From Rhodospirillaceae bacterium (GTDB lineage Bacteria; Pseudomonadota; Alphaproteobacteria; MPNO01; UBA2964), in assembly GCA_018660305.1 (NCBI GenBank), contig JABJKO010000161.1:1-16435 (forward strand): a DNA stretch of 16,435 nt, written 5' to 3'. Position numbers and translations under genes: made by a program. The notes below the pieces were generated by a model. It searched no databases. It saw nothing but the letters and a program-made list of their open reading frames with translations, and was not told where the DNA came from. Each line of letters opens with the position of its first letter. Positions within the stretch are counted from its first letter, which is position 1. Shown piece after piece: positions 7,781-14,454 of the stretch.

Positions 7781-8953
7781 CTAACCGCGCCACAGTACAT
7801 CGGCGGTGATGTCCGATGTACGCTGGGTGCCGATATAGGCCATGGTGCGCTTCATTTCGTCTTTGAGAATGGTGATGGCCTTGGTCCCGCCTGCTTCGCC
7901 GCCGGCGGCAACGCCGAACAGCGTCGCGCGGCCGGTGAGCACCGCATGGGCGCCCAGGGCCTTTGCCTTGACGATATCGCTGCCGCGGCGCACGCCGCTA
8001 TCGAGAAAGATGGTGAGCTTGTCGCCGACGGCTTTGGCGATGTCGGGGAGCACATCAAGCGTCGATGGCGCACCGTCCATATGCCGCCCGCCATGGTTAG
8101 AGACCACGATCCCGTCCACACCGTGCTCGGCGGCTTTTACCGCATCATCTACCCGCATGATGCCCTTGATGATCAGCTTGCCGGGGAAGATATCGCGCAG
8201 CCGGTCGGCATCGTCCCATGACATGGCGTCGAGCCGTTTGCTGGTCATGCTCTTGTCGCGCAGCAGCGACACATTGCCGGTCATGGGCAGCTCGTAGCCT
8301 TCGGGATAATTCACATGCTTTGGCATGCCACCATTGAGGAAATACCGCCCCATGACCGTGGTGAGCCAGGTGGGGTGGCGCAGCATATCGATGACCGAGC
8401 GTCTGTTAAGCACATAAGGCGTAGCGAAGCCGTTGCGCAGATTGTGCTCCCGGTTGGAGCCGTGGCCGGTATCGACGGTCCACACCAGGACCTCGGCGCC
8501 GTTGCGCGCGGCCCGTTTGACCAATTCGTCGGACAGCTTCTTTTCCTTCCACATATAGAGCTGGAACCAGAACCGGCCGCCAATTTCGTTGGCGATTTTT
8601 TCCATGGGCGTATTGGACCCGGTGGCGAGTATGAACGGGATCCCGGCCGCTGCCGCCGCCTTGGCAAGTTCGAACTCGCCCTCGTACCAGGTGAGCCCCG
8701 CCGTGCTGGTGGGCGCGATGCACATGGGCAGCGCCGCCGGTTGGCCGAATATTTCGGTGTCCAGCCGGATGTCGGAGATATCGGTGACCACCTTGTTGAG
8801 GAGTTTGATATGGGCGAAGGCGCTGCGGTTGTTGCCTAGCGCGATCTGATCCTCAACCCCCTTGTCGACATATTCAAACATGCCTTTTGGCAGGCGCTTC
8901 TTTGCGACCAGCCGTAGATCGGCGATGTTATAGCAGCGATCCAGCCGTGACAC
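7781..8953 (-). CDS. FMN-dependent alpha-hydroxy-acid dehydrogenase B (tandem paralogue of A)
   Basis: This 390-residue paralogue of the 6550-7728 product is about 77% identical by eye and collinear except for a two-residue gap in a variable loop near residue 232. It keeps the same catalytic set: Tyr28, Tyr133, Asp161, Arg168, His287 in SNHGGR and DSGVRRGSD. The start is placed at GTG 8953, not the in-frame ATG at 8968, because a strong GGGGAGGG (8958-8965) sits four bases before the GTG and the resulting N-terminus, MSRLDRCYNIADL, matches residue for residue the paralogue's MTALDRCYNIADL. Differences cluster in barrel loops (DVQLESDVLG versus DIRLDTEIFG, AFV versus TTV near residue 198, and the 232-247 loop), consistent with altered substrate or enantiomer preference; that is inference. 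It probably shares one mRNA with its paralogue. Confidence 0.92.
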   Translation of the reverse strand: MSRLDRCYNIADLRLVAKKRLPKGMFEYVDKGVEDQIALGNNRSAFAHIKLLNKVVTDISDIRLDTEIFGQPAALPMCIAPTSTAGLTWYEGEFELAKAAAAAGIPFILATGSNTPMEKIANEIGGRFWFQLYMWKEKKLSDELVKRAARNGAEVLVWTVDTGHGSNREHNLRNGFATPYVLNRRSVIDMLRHPTWLTTVMGRYFLNGGMPKHVNYPEGYELPMTGNVSLLRDKSMTSKRLDAMSWDDADRLRDIFPGKLIIKGIMRVDDAVKAAEHGVDGIVVSNHGGRHMDGAPSTLDVLPDIAKAVGDKLTIFLDSGVRRGSDIVKAKALGAHAVLTGRATLFGVAAGGEAGGTKAITILKDEMKRTMAYIGTQRTSDITADVLWRG

Positions 8954-8957
8954 GCGA

Positions 8958-8965
8958 CCCTCCCC
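8958..8965 (-). promoter_or_regulatory. Shine-Dalgarno sequence deciding the GTG start of dehydrogenase B
   Basis: On the minus strand GGGGAGGG precedes GTG (8953-8951) by four bases. The same bases fall inside the reading frame if the upstream ATG at 8968 is used, which argues for the GTG. Confidence 0.7.
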
Positions 8966-9024
8966 CATCTTTTATCTTGTCGCAAGAATACCGCAGGAGC
9001 GGGGCCGGGGACCAGCGTGTGGCG

Positions 9025-9816
9025 CTACAAAGTCACTGGTATGCGCCCGCCATCCACCTTGATGGCGGAACCGTTGATATAGCCGGCCTGCTGGCTGCAC
9101 AGCAGCAAGGCGACGCTGGCCATTTCCTCCACCGTACCGTCGCGCCCCATGGGAGCGTCGGCGATCATGCGGGCCCGCATTTCCTCCGGTGTGACTCCGG
9201 CCCGCTCGGCGCGGGCCGCATCACCATGGGTTACCCGGTCGGTGGCGATGCGCCCCGGTATCAGGCAATTCACCGTGACGCCATCCTTCGCGACCTCATT
9301 GCTCAGGGCTTTTGACCAGCCCACCAGAGACATGCGTAACGAGGATGACAGTACATTGGCGGTGGCGGCGAGAAGGATATTGGAGGACGTCATGCTGAGC
9401 ACCCGGCCCCAGCCTCGTTCCCGCATGCCCGGCATCACCGCACCGGTGGCGCGGACCGCCGACAGCACCATGATCTCGAACCAGTCGCGCCATAGCTTGT
9501 CGTCGGCCTCCGACGGCAGCATCCGTGGCGGGCCGCCGCAATTATTGAACTGGATATCGATGCCACCCATGCGGTCGAGGGCGAAATCCACCAGCCGGTT
9601 TACATCACTCTCTTCGGCGAGATCGCAGGCGATGGCCTCGACACGGACGCCGTGCGTGTCGGCAATATCCTTTGCTTCGCGCTCAAGAATATCCTGCGAA
9701 CGGGCGGTCAGCACGATATCCACCCCCTCGGCGGCCAGCGCGCGGGCGACGCCGTTGCCCATGCCATAGCTCGATCCCATGATCAGGGCACGCTTGCCCT
9801 TGATGCCTATATCCAT
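9025..9816 (-). CDS. Atypical short-chain dehydrogenase/reductase lacking YxxxK
   Basis: This 263-residue Rossmann protein of the SDR superfamily starts at ATG 9816, with AGGGGA upstream; the upstream in-frame start at 9909 would overlap the neighbouring gene. The dinucleotide loop reads MGSSYGMG (13-20) where TGxxxGIG is usual, NNCGGPP (91-97) replaces NNAG, and the C-terminus has GYINGSAIKVDGG. At the place of the catalytic Tyr-x-x-x-Lys the protein reads SSSLR (157-161), giving Ser and Arg. A known SDR subgroup with an SNxxR-type segment shares this and the GGPP motif, so the change looks family-wide and not a decay event. Either it catalyses by another route or it binds ligand without standard SDR chemistry. 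It lies 26 bp downstream of the dioxygenase alpha gene, in the same operon. Confidence 0.88.
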   Translation of the reverse strand: MDIGIKGKRALIMGSSYGMGNGVARALAAEGVDIVLTARSQDILEREAKDIADTHGVRVEAIACDLAEESDVNRLVDFALDRMGGIDIQFNNCGGPPRMLPSEADDKLWRDWFEIMVLSAVRATGAVMPGMRERGWGRVLSMTSSNILLAATANVLSSSLRMSLVGWSKALSNEVAKDGVTVNCLIPGRIATDRVTHGDAARAERAGVTPEEMRARMIADAPMGRDGTVEEMASVALLLCSQQAGYINGSAIKVDGGRIPVTL

Positions 9817-9842
9817 TGTGATCCCCTGATGAAAAGCGTTGG

Positions 9843-11111
9843 TTAAGTCCAGTCTTGGGAGGTCAGATCGACCGATTCCCAGCCCGGAGATTCCATAATC
9901 ACTGCCCATTTGGTGTAGATGGCACGCAGACGGGCCCCGATACGGCGGCCAAGCTCGGCCCCGGGGTCGCTGGTGAGTCCGGCCTGGATATTCTGCGGAT
10001 ACTGACGGGATACCCAGCCGCGCGACGCCAGGGTGCAGTTCTGCCAGTTGTTGATATCATCCTGTTCGAAATTGCCCGCCGGACCAAAGGTCTGGGTCAG
10101 ATGGTGACGCAGCGCGTCTTTGACCTCGTTCGGCGCATCCTTGTCGACGATACAGTAGGACCACATTTCGGTCGCTTCCGGTCCGCGTGGATGCCACACG
10201 CGTACCATGTGACGGTAGGAATTCAGCGACAGGTTGGGAAACAGGGTCTCGACGATATTCTCGCGATAGGCGTCTTCACCGATACGCGCCAAAGTCTCGG
10301 GAAAATGGTCCCGGAAATAATCGCGGATAATTCCGGCGGGCTGTAGCGACAGCGATTTCTCCACCCGCTCCAGATCGTTCGCTGACAGGTTTGGCATGTG
10401 GCGTGTGTACTGGTTGTCCATGTCCGCGCCATAGCTGACCGTGTCCACCGGGACCTGTCGGACCGACGCATGAGTCACGATGTGATGGCCGTCATCGCCG
10501 CCGAAATTGTCGGCGGGGTATTTCCAGTTGGTTTTCATGACCCATTTGTGGACGCCGCCGATCAGTTCAGTGCCGCCAACGCGCCGGTCGAGCAGGAAGT
10601 CAAAATGAGTTTTTTGATGGCCGATATAATCTGGCAGCGGCGGCGCGGCGTCGTCGAATGTCGCAAAGATCAGTCCCTTGTATGTGTCGAGCTGAGCGAC
10701 CTCGACCAGGCCCCATTGGCCGAGATCGAAATCGGCGCCATAGACTTCTTTTTGACCCGGTACGGCGGTCAACGAGCCGTCGGACGCGAATGTCCATCCG
10801 TGATAGGTGCACATGAAGGACGATGCGTTGCCGCCATCGGCACGGCATAGCCGGTTGCCGCGATGACGGCACATATTGAGAAAGGCACGGACGCGTCCCG
10901 ATCCATCGCGCCACACGATGACCGGGTCTTCCGCCATATAGGCGGTGATGAAGTCGTGCGTGTTTGGAATCTGACTTTCATGGCCGAGGAACAGCCAGCA
11001 GCGGGCGAAAATCCGCTCGAGTTCACGTTCATAGATCTCCGGCGAACTGAACATGCTGCGGTCGAGAAGCCCCTGCTTGACCTCGGTGACGGCATTCGCG
11101 ATGTCCAGCAT
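9843..11111 (-). CDS. Aromatic ring-hydroxylating dioxygenase, large (alpha) subunit 2
   Basis: This 422-residue Rieske oxygenase alpha subunit has Rieske ligands Cys81, His83, Cys101 and His104 (CRHRG, then CTYHGW). The mononuclear iron ligands are Asp206, His209 and His214 in DDGHHIVTH, with Asp351 or Asp352 in EQDDINNW as the carboxylate ligand, so the active site is intact. It is clearly different from alpha subunit 1 at 608-1912 and is not a recent duplicate. GGAG lies about eight bases before the ATG at 11111. The diol-dehydrogenase-like gene is 25 bp upstream, and its likely beta partner lies beyond that, an unusual order since alpha normally precedes beta directly. The general text (WLFLGHESQIPN, VWRDGSGRVRAFLNMCRHRG) fits the biphenyl/naphthalene/benzoate superfamily; the substrate is unknown. 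Confidence 0.93.
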   Translation of the reverse strand: MLDIANAVTEVKQGLLDRSMFSSPEIYERELERIFARCWLFLGHESQIPNTHDFITAYMAEDPVIVWRDGSGRVRAFLNMCRHRGNRLCRADGGNASSFMCTYHGWTFASDGSLTAVPGQKEVYGADFDLGQWGLVEVAQLDTYKGLIFATFDDAAPPLPDYIGHQKTHFDFLLDRRVGGTELIGGVHKWVMKTNWKYPADNFGGDDGHHIVTHASVRQVPVDTVSYGADMDNQYTRHMPNLSANDLERVEKSLSLQPAGIIRDYFRDHFPETLARIGEDAYRENIVETLFPNLSLNSYRHMVRVWHPRGPEATEMWSYCIVDKDAPNEVKDALRHHLTQTFGPAGNFEQDDINNWQNCTLASRGWVSRQYPQNIQAGLTSDPGAELGRRIGARLRAIYTKWAVIMESPGWESVDLTSQDWT

Positions 11112-11136
11112 GTTGGTCTCCTACAGGATGGGCGGC

Positions 11137-11922
11137 TCAGTTGATTCGGGCGGACACGACGCCGCGGCCACCATCGGTGTTTATCACCGCGCCGGTCATA
11201 ACCCGGGACTGGTCGGAGGCAAGCAGCACGTAGGCCGCTGCGTGATCCTCTGGTTCCAACTGGATCTGGAGGAGGTTGGTGTCGGGTCCCCCTGTGCGCG
11301 GCGTGGTGCTGCGCTGACCGGCCGGCGCCAGGCTTTGCGCGTCGGTTAGCGAGGTCGGAGTGCCCGAGGGGGCGACTCCATTGACCCGGATATCCGGTGC
11401 CAGCTCATTGGCGAGTGCTCGGGTCATGCCCAGGGCGGCGTGTTTGGACGCGATATAGATGGACCCGCCGCCCACATAGAAGGACGATGTCGACAGCGTG
11501 AAAATCATGCAGCCCTTGGTGTGTGCGAGCGCTTCCCGGGATGCCATTGCGCCCAGGAAATAGCCCTTTACGTTGATTCCGAATATCTCGTCGAAGCCGT
11601 CACTGAGTTCCTGGTCGGACAGATCGTCGAGCCTTCGCCGGGCGTCCCGTACGCCAGCGTTGCCAACGAATACATCGAGCTTTCCAAAGCGCGAGACCGC
11701 CAAATCCACCGCTGCGCTATTATCGTTCCCATTGCGGACATCGCCCTGGATGGTCGCGACCTGATCACCGAGTTCTTCTTGTAGCGCCGCCAGTCGGTCC
11801 TCGAAAATATCAAAAGCAACGACGCCCTTCGCGCCTTCTTCCAAATAGCGCTTTGCCACTGCCTTACCGATTCCCGATCCCGCGCCGGTGATTACCGCTA
11901 CCTTATCCGTCAACCACGCCAT
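11137..11922 (-). CDS. cis-Dihydrodiol dehydrogenase (BphB-like SDR)
   Basis: This 261-residue classical SDR probably oxidises the cis-dihydrodiol made by the neighbouring dioxygenase to a catechol with NAD+. The start is ATG 11922, with AGGGGG five bases upstream. Motifs are TGAGSGIG at 12-19, Asp38 for NAD preference, NAG at 88-90, Asn117, Ser144, Tyr156 and Lys160. Family-specific text supports the BphB/HcaB branch: FDEIFGINVKGY, then IFTLSTSSFYVGGGS before YIASKHAALG, and ELAPDIRVNGVAPSGTPTSL. That branch includes biphenyl-2,3-dihydrodiol and phenylpropionate-dihydrodiol dehydrogenases. The gene sits between the beta and alpha dioxygenase genes, which strengthens the assignment; the exact diol is not deducible. 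Confidence 0.88.
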   Translation of the reverse strand: MAWLTDKVAVITGAGSGIGKAVAKRYLEEGAKGVVAFDIFEDRLAALQEELGDQVATIQGDVRNGNDNSAAVDLAVSRFGKLDVFVGNAGVRDARRRLDDLSDQELSDGFDEIFGINVKGYFLGAMASREALAHTKGCMIFTLSTSSFYVGGGSIYIASKHAALGMTRALANELAPDIRVNGVAPSGTPTSLTDAQSLAPAGQRSTTPRTGGPDTNLLQIQLEPEDHAAAYVLLASDQSRVMTGAVINTDGGRGVVSARIN

Positions 11923-11962
11923 AATTCCCCCTGTTCCTTTTTCTAAGCACAATTTTTCTTAT

Positions 11963-12508
11963 TCAAAAGAATATACTTAGCGGCTTGCTGTTATGCACCA
12001 CGTCCTCCATCAGGATCGAGCGGCTTGAAATTTTCCATGCGCCGTCGATCCGGAGCAGCCTGTCTTCCCGGCTGCCGACGAATATATCCTTGTCGTCTTC
12101 CAGCTGGGCCCGATAGACCAGAAAGTTGGAGCGGACTTTCAGGGTCGCTGCATCGTCGGTTACCTCGACCTCCACATTGGTGATGAGATGGCGGGTCCGC
12201 GACGGCGGATCCTCGCCCCACGCCAGTCCGGTACGAAGCCGCTCCACCCGGGTTGTCAGCGTGGCTTTGGTGTCTTCAAAAACCGCCAGATCACCCGGTT
12301 TGTTGATGCTGTCTTCTACATCTTTACCGCGCCACGGGTTGGTGCGCCCCGGCATCCAGTAGGTGGCGTCTTCGGTGAACAGAGTCAGCCATTCCTCGAA
12401 GCGCCGTTCGTCCAGGAGCCGCGCTTCATGGATCAGAAACTGATTGATCTCGAGCCAGAACTCGGAGGCCATCACAAATTGGAATTTCCGCGATGATTCC
12501 AGCAGCAT
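11963..12508 (-). CDS. Aromatic ring-hydroxylating dioxygenase, small (beta) subunit 2
   Basis: This 181-residue beta subunit has an NTF2-like fold, recognised from EARLLDERRFEEWLTLF (28-44), TEDATYWMPGR, DPPSRTRHLITNVEV and AWKISSRSILMEDVV. The chosen start is ATG 12508. GGAGG lies 13 bases upstream, rather far, so ATG 12472 (MASEFW, 169 residues) is a credible alternative; an out-of-frame ATG closer to GGAGG opens only a short frame. It is the first gene of the long minus-strand unit and is followed after 40 bp by the diol dehydrogenase. It presumably pairs with alpha subunit 2 at 9843-11111, although two genes of the same operon come in a non-standard order. Confidence 0.88.
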   Translation of the reverse strand: MLLESSRKFQFVMASEFWLEINQFLIHEARLLDERRFEEWLTLFTEDATYWMPGRTNPWRGKDVEDSINKPGDLAVFEDTKATLTTRVERLRTGLAWGEDPPSRTRHLITNVEVEVTDDAATLKVRSNFLVYRAQLEDDKDIFVGSREDRLLRIDGAWKISSRSILMEDVVHNSKPLSIFF

Positions 12509-12602
12509 CGCCTCATGCTCGCCTCCTGTTATGTAAGCCTTTATGATCACCGTAATTCGCCGGCTTCGGGCTGGCAAGCGGGGTGAATGAATAGGAGGTA
12601 TC
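12509..12602. promoter_or_regulatory. Divergent control region with nested inverted repeats
   Basis: This 94-bp spacer lies between the long minus-strand unit and the ridA-like gene. An imperfect inverted repeat spans 12555-12588 (ATTCGCCGGCTT against AAGCGGGGTGAAT). Nested inside is a hairpin, GCCGGC (12559-12564) with GCTGGC (12570-12575) around a TTCGG loop. Perfect Shine-Dalgarno AGGAGGT at 12593-12599 serves the plus-strand gene, and GGAGG near 12519 serves the minus strand. The symmetry could be an operator or an mRNA leader stem. No confident -35/-10 pair is visible. Confidence 0.4.
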
Positions 12603-13073
12603 ATGGCGGGGAAGATCGAAGCACGGCTCAAGGAACTGGGGATAGAGCTCCCAGAGGCGCGGGAACCAAAGGTGGCGAAAATCCTGGGCAGCAATATTGC
12701 CGGGCCGTTTCTGTTTGTGTCCGGCCAGGTGCCGCAATGGAATGGCCATATGCCCTATATCGGCAAGGTGGGCCGCGAATTTTCCATCGAAGAAGGTCAG
12801 GCGGCCGCCCGCATGTCGGCGCTTAACGTCATCGCCCACGTCAAGAAGGCGCTGGGCGATCTGGACCGGGTCGTGAAAGTCGCCAAGCTCACGGGCTATG
12901 TGAATGCGACACCAGACGTGGATCAGGTGGCCGCCGTGGTCAATGGCGCGTCCGAACTGATGGTCGAGGTGTTCGGTCAGGAGATCGGGGCCCATGCCCG
13001 CACGGTGGCGGGCGTCACCGTCATGCCGTTCGATGTCGCCATCGAAATCGAGGCCGATTTTCTGATCGAGTAG
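12603..13073 (+). CDS. RidA/YjgF/UK114-family protein (longer subfamily)
   Basis: This 156-residue member of the RidA superfamily belongs to the longer, about 150-residue branch, as shown by the N-terminal RLKELGIELPEA stretch. Canonical RidA hydrolyses reactive enamines and imines formed by PLP enzymes; related proteins act as aminomuconate or aminoacrylate deaminases in aromatic and pyrimidine catabolism. The C-terminal signature HARTVAGVTVMPFDVAIEIEAD carries Arg133, at the place of the arginine that binds the carboxylate in RidA. FLFVSGQVPQWNG is the usual N-terminal core. A perfect AGGAGG precedes the ATG by four bases. It is transcribed away from the dioxygenase unit and convergently with the ketopantoate-reductase-like gene (38-bp gap). 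A role in the pathway is possible but rests on position only. Confidence 0.88.
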   Translation: MAGKIEARLKELGIELPEAREPKVAKILGSNIAGPFLFVSGQVPQWNGHMPYIGKVGREFSIEEGQAAARMSALNVIAHVKKALGDLDRVVKVAKLTGYVNATPDVDQVAAVVNGASELMVEVFGQEIGAHARTVAGVTVMPFDVAIEIEADFLIE

Positions 13074-13111
13074 GGATCGGTTTCAACGGCTGTAGGGCTG
13101 TTCCGGACTAT

Positions 13112-14113
13112 CTATAACGCAAAACCCGGATTGGCGGGATAGGTCCCGGTTTCCTCCGCCAGACGGCGCAATAAGGCGTAGATATTGTCGATCACCGGGG
13201 TTGGCTCGCCCACCAGCCGGGCAATTTCCATGACCGCGCCAACGATGACGTCGATTTCCATGGGCCGGCCGGCTTCGAAATCCTGCAACGTGGACGGTTT
13301 GTGGTTTGTGGAAACCGGCCCGCCTTTGATCCGTGCCGCGACGGCGTCGGTGAGATCGATCCCGAGACGGGCGGCGACTTTGGCTGTTTCCTGCATGATC
13401 TGTCTGGCCAGGGCAAAGCATCGTTCGTCGCCATTGACCTTGCCCAGGGGCGCGCGGGTCAGGACGCAGATGGTGCTGACCCCGATATTGTTGAGCAGCT
13501 TGGCCCAGATGGCGTGGCGGATATCTTCGGCAATGGGGACGTCAATATCGGTATCGGCGAAGGCGGCAACGAGATCCTCGCAGCGCCGGGTGATACCGCC
13601 TTGCGGTTCTCCAATAGTGAACGACCGGCTGGGCTGATGATGATCGACCACGCCCGGTTCCAGCAGAGCGCAGGAGCCGTTTATCACGCCACCGATGACC
13701 CGTTCCGGTCCCAGCGCTTTCCAGATACGGGCGGCGGGATCCACCGCGTTCAGCGTCACATCCATAAGCGGCGCGTCGGCGCCATGGCCATACCACCACG
13801 GGATGCCGTTCTGCGCCGCGACGATACTGGTATCCGGTCCGAGCAGAGGTGCGGACTGTTCCGCGGCATCCGCCAGCGAATGGGCTTTGACGACAAAAAT
13901 CACCGCATCCTGACGCTCGGCTTCCGCCGGGTTGTCGGTGGCAAAAGGAGTGGTATGGCGGCGGTCGCCGTCCATGAAGACGGTGAGACCGTTCTTTCGG
14001 ATCGCCTCGAGATGGGCGCCGCGCGCAATCAGCGTCACCTCATGGCCGACGCGGCCCAGCTCGTTGCCGATCATTCCGCCCACGGCGCCGGCGCCAAAAA
14101 TACAGATTTTCAC
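13112..14113 (-). CDS. 2-Dehydropantoate 2-reductase (PanE/ApbA)-family oxidoreductase
   Basis: This 333-residue NADPH-dependent reductase family member has an N-terminal Rossmann domain with GAGAVGG (7-13), VVKAH with Lys76, and AQNG (100-103). The C-terminal helical domain contains IWAKLLNNIG with candidate catalytic Lys205, and STLQDFEAGRPMEIDVIVG with Glu286. In E. coli PanE, Lys176 is followed by Asn180 and Asn184; here the second position appears to be Ser213, so substrate recognition may differ. Many such proteins next to catabolic genes do not make pantoate, and their substrates are other 2-oxo or 2-hydroxy acids. The start is GTG at 14113, with a modest AGGT upstream. The gene is convergent with the ridA-like gene. 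Confidence 0.85.
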   Translation of the reverse strand: MKICIFGAGAVGGMIGNELGRVGHEVTLIARGAHLEAIRKNGLTVFMDGDRRHTTPFATDNPAEAERQDAVIFVVKAHSLADAAEQSAPLLGPDTSIVAAQNGIPWWYGHGADAPLMDVTLNAVDPAARIWKALGPERVIGGVINGSCALLEPGVVDHHQPSRSFTIGEPQGGITRRCEDLVAAFADTDIDVPIAEDIRHAIWAKLLNNIGVSTICVLTRAPLGKVNGDERCFALARQIMQETAKVAARLGIDLTDAVAARIKGGPVSTNHKPSTLQDFEAGRPMEIDVIVGAVMEIARLVGEPTPVIDNIYALLRRLAEETGTYPANPGFAL

Positions 14114-14454
14114 AGCAGACCTATTTGGTTATGTGGCGACATTCTCCGTGCCGCAGGCTGCTTTCGCAAGGGTACACCAAGGGTATTGGCCCAAAGTCGT
14201 TTCGCAACGCCAGCTGCGCCGTGACCGACACTATCGCCTGCGGTCTCTTTACTCGCTTGCGATCCGGGATGACGGGAAGTGTGGTTAGAAGGCTTTGAAG
14301 GAAGGTCGGGTGGTTTATTTGCCAACTATTGCCCGGACTCCCGTCCGAAAAATGAATTGGGAAATAGGAAAAGGAGTCGGTCGGAGGCGCTCCATCGCCA
14401 TCGGCAAAGAGAACGAAGAGCGCCTCGACTTACTGCTTTTCGTCTTGCGGCGAT
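14114..14454. other. Non-coding gap with inverted repeats
   Basis: No convincing gene is seen in these 341 bp. CCGCAGGC at 14151-14158 recurs inverted as GCCTGCGG at 14236-14243, and CGCAAG at 14165-14170 recurs inverted as CTTGCG at 14256-14261; the two pairs cross, so both cannot form in one simple hairpin. A GGATGACGGG segment follows near 14267. The layout resembles an interspersed palindromic repeat, which only a genome search could show. The segment also contains the 5' leader of the PanE-like gene and, at its right end, the hairpin listed separately. Confidence 0.5.
14384..14426 (-). terminator. Hairpin downstream of the chemoreceptor gene
   Basis: GAGGCGCTC (14384-14392) and GAGCGCCTC (14418-14426) form a perfect 9-bp stem with a 25-base loop, 29 bp past the chemoreceptor stop on the minus strand. 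A short T stretch (CTCCTTTTCC) follows in the direction of transcription. The long loop and interrupted T-run make it a moderate terminator candidate. Confidence 0.5.

Larger units (their letters stand above)
3176..12508 (-). other. Predicted eight-gene catabolic and uptake transcription unit
   Basis: Eight minus-strand genes follow one another with gaps of 40, 25, 26, 71, 52, 178 and 97 bp and no opposing gene. The order is beta, diol dehydrogenase, alpha, atypical SDR, dehydrogenase B, dehydrogenase A, TctAB fusion and TctC. The unit starts beside the divergent ridA-like gene and ends at the 3106-3152 terminator. A secondary promoter in the 178-bp gap is possible. Co-transcription is inferred from spacing and direction only. 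Confidence 0.65.

Noticed and set aside
6592..7809. 405-codon plus-strand open frame opposite hydroxy-acid dehydrogenase A
   Set aside because: Same antisense effect; a similar frame appears opposite the paralogue, as expected from shared codon use.
13301..14224. 307-codon plus-strand open frame opposite the PanE-like gene
   Set aside because: No motif, no ribosome-binding site, and full overlap with a well-supported gene.
14110..14325. 71-codon minus-strand frame upstream of the PanE-like gene, overlapping its start
   Set aside because: It lies over the inverted-repeat gap, its translation looks like read-through of repeat sequence, and no family or good ribosome-binding site is seen.
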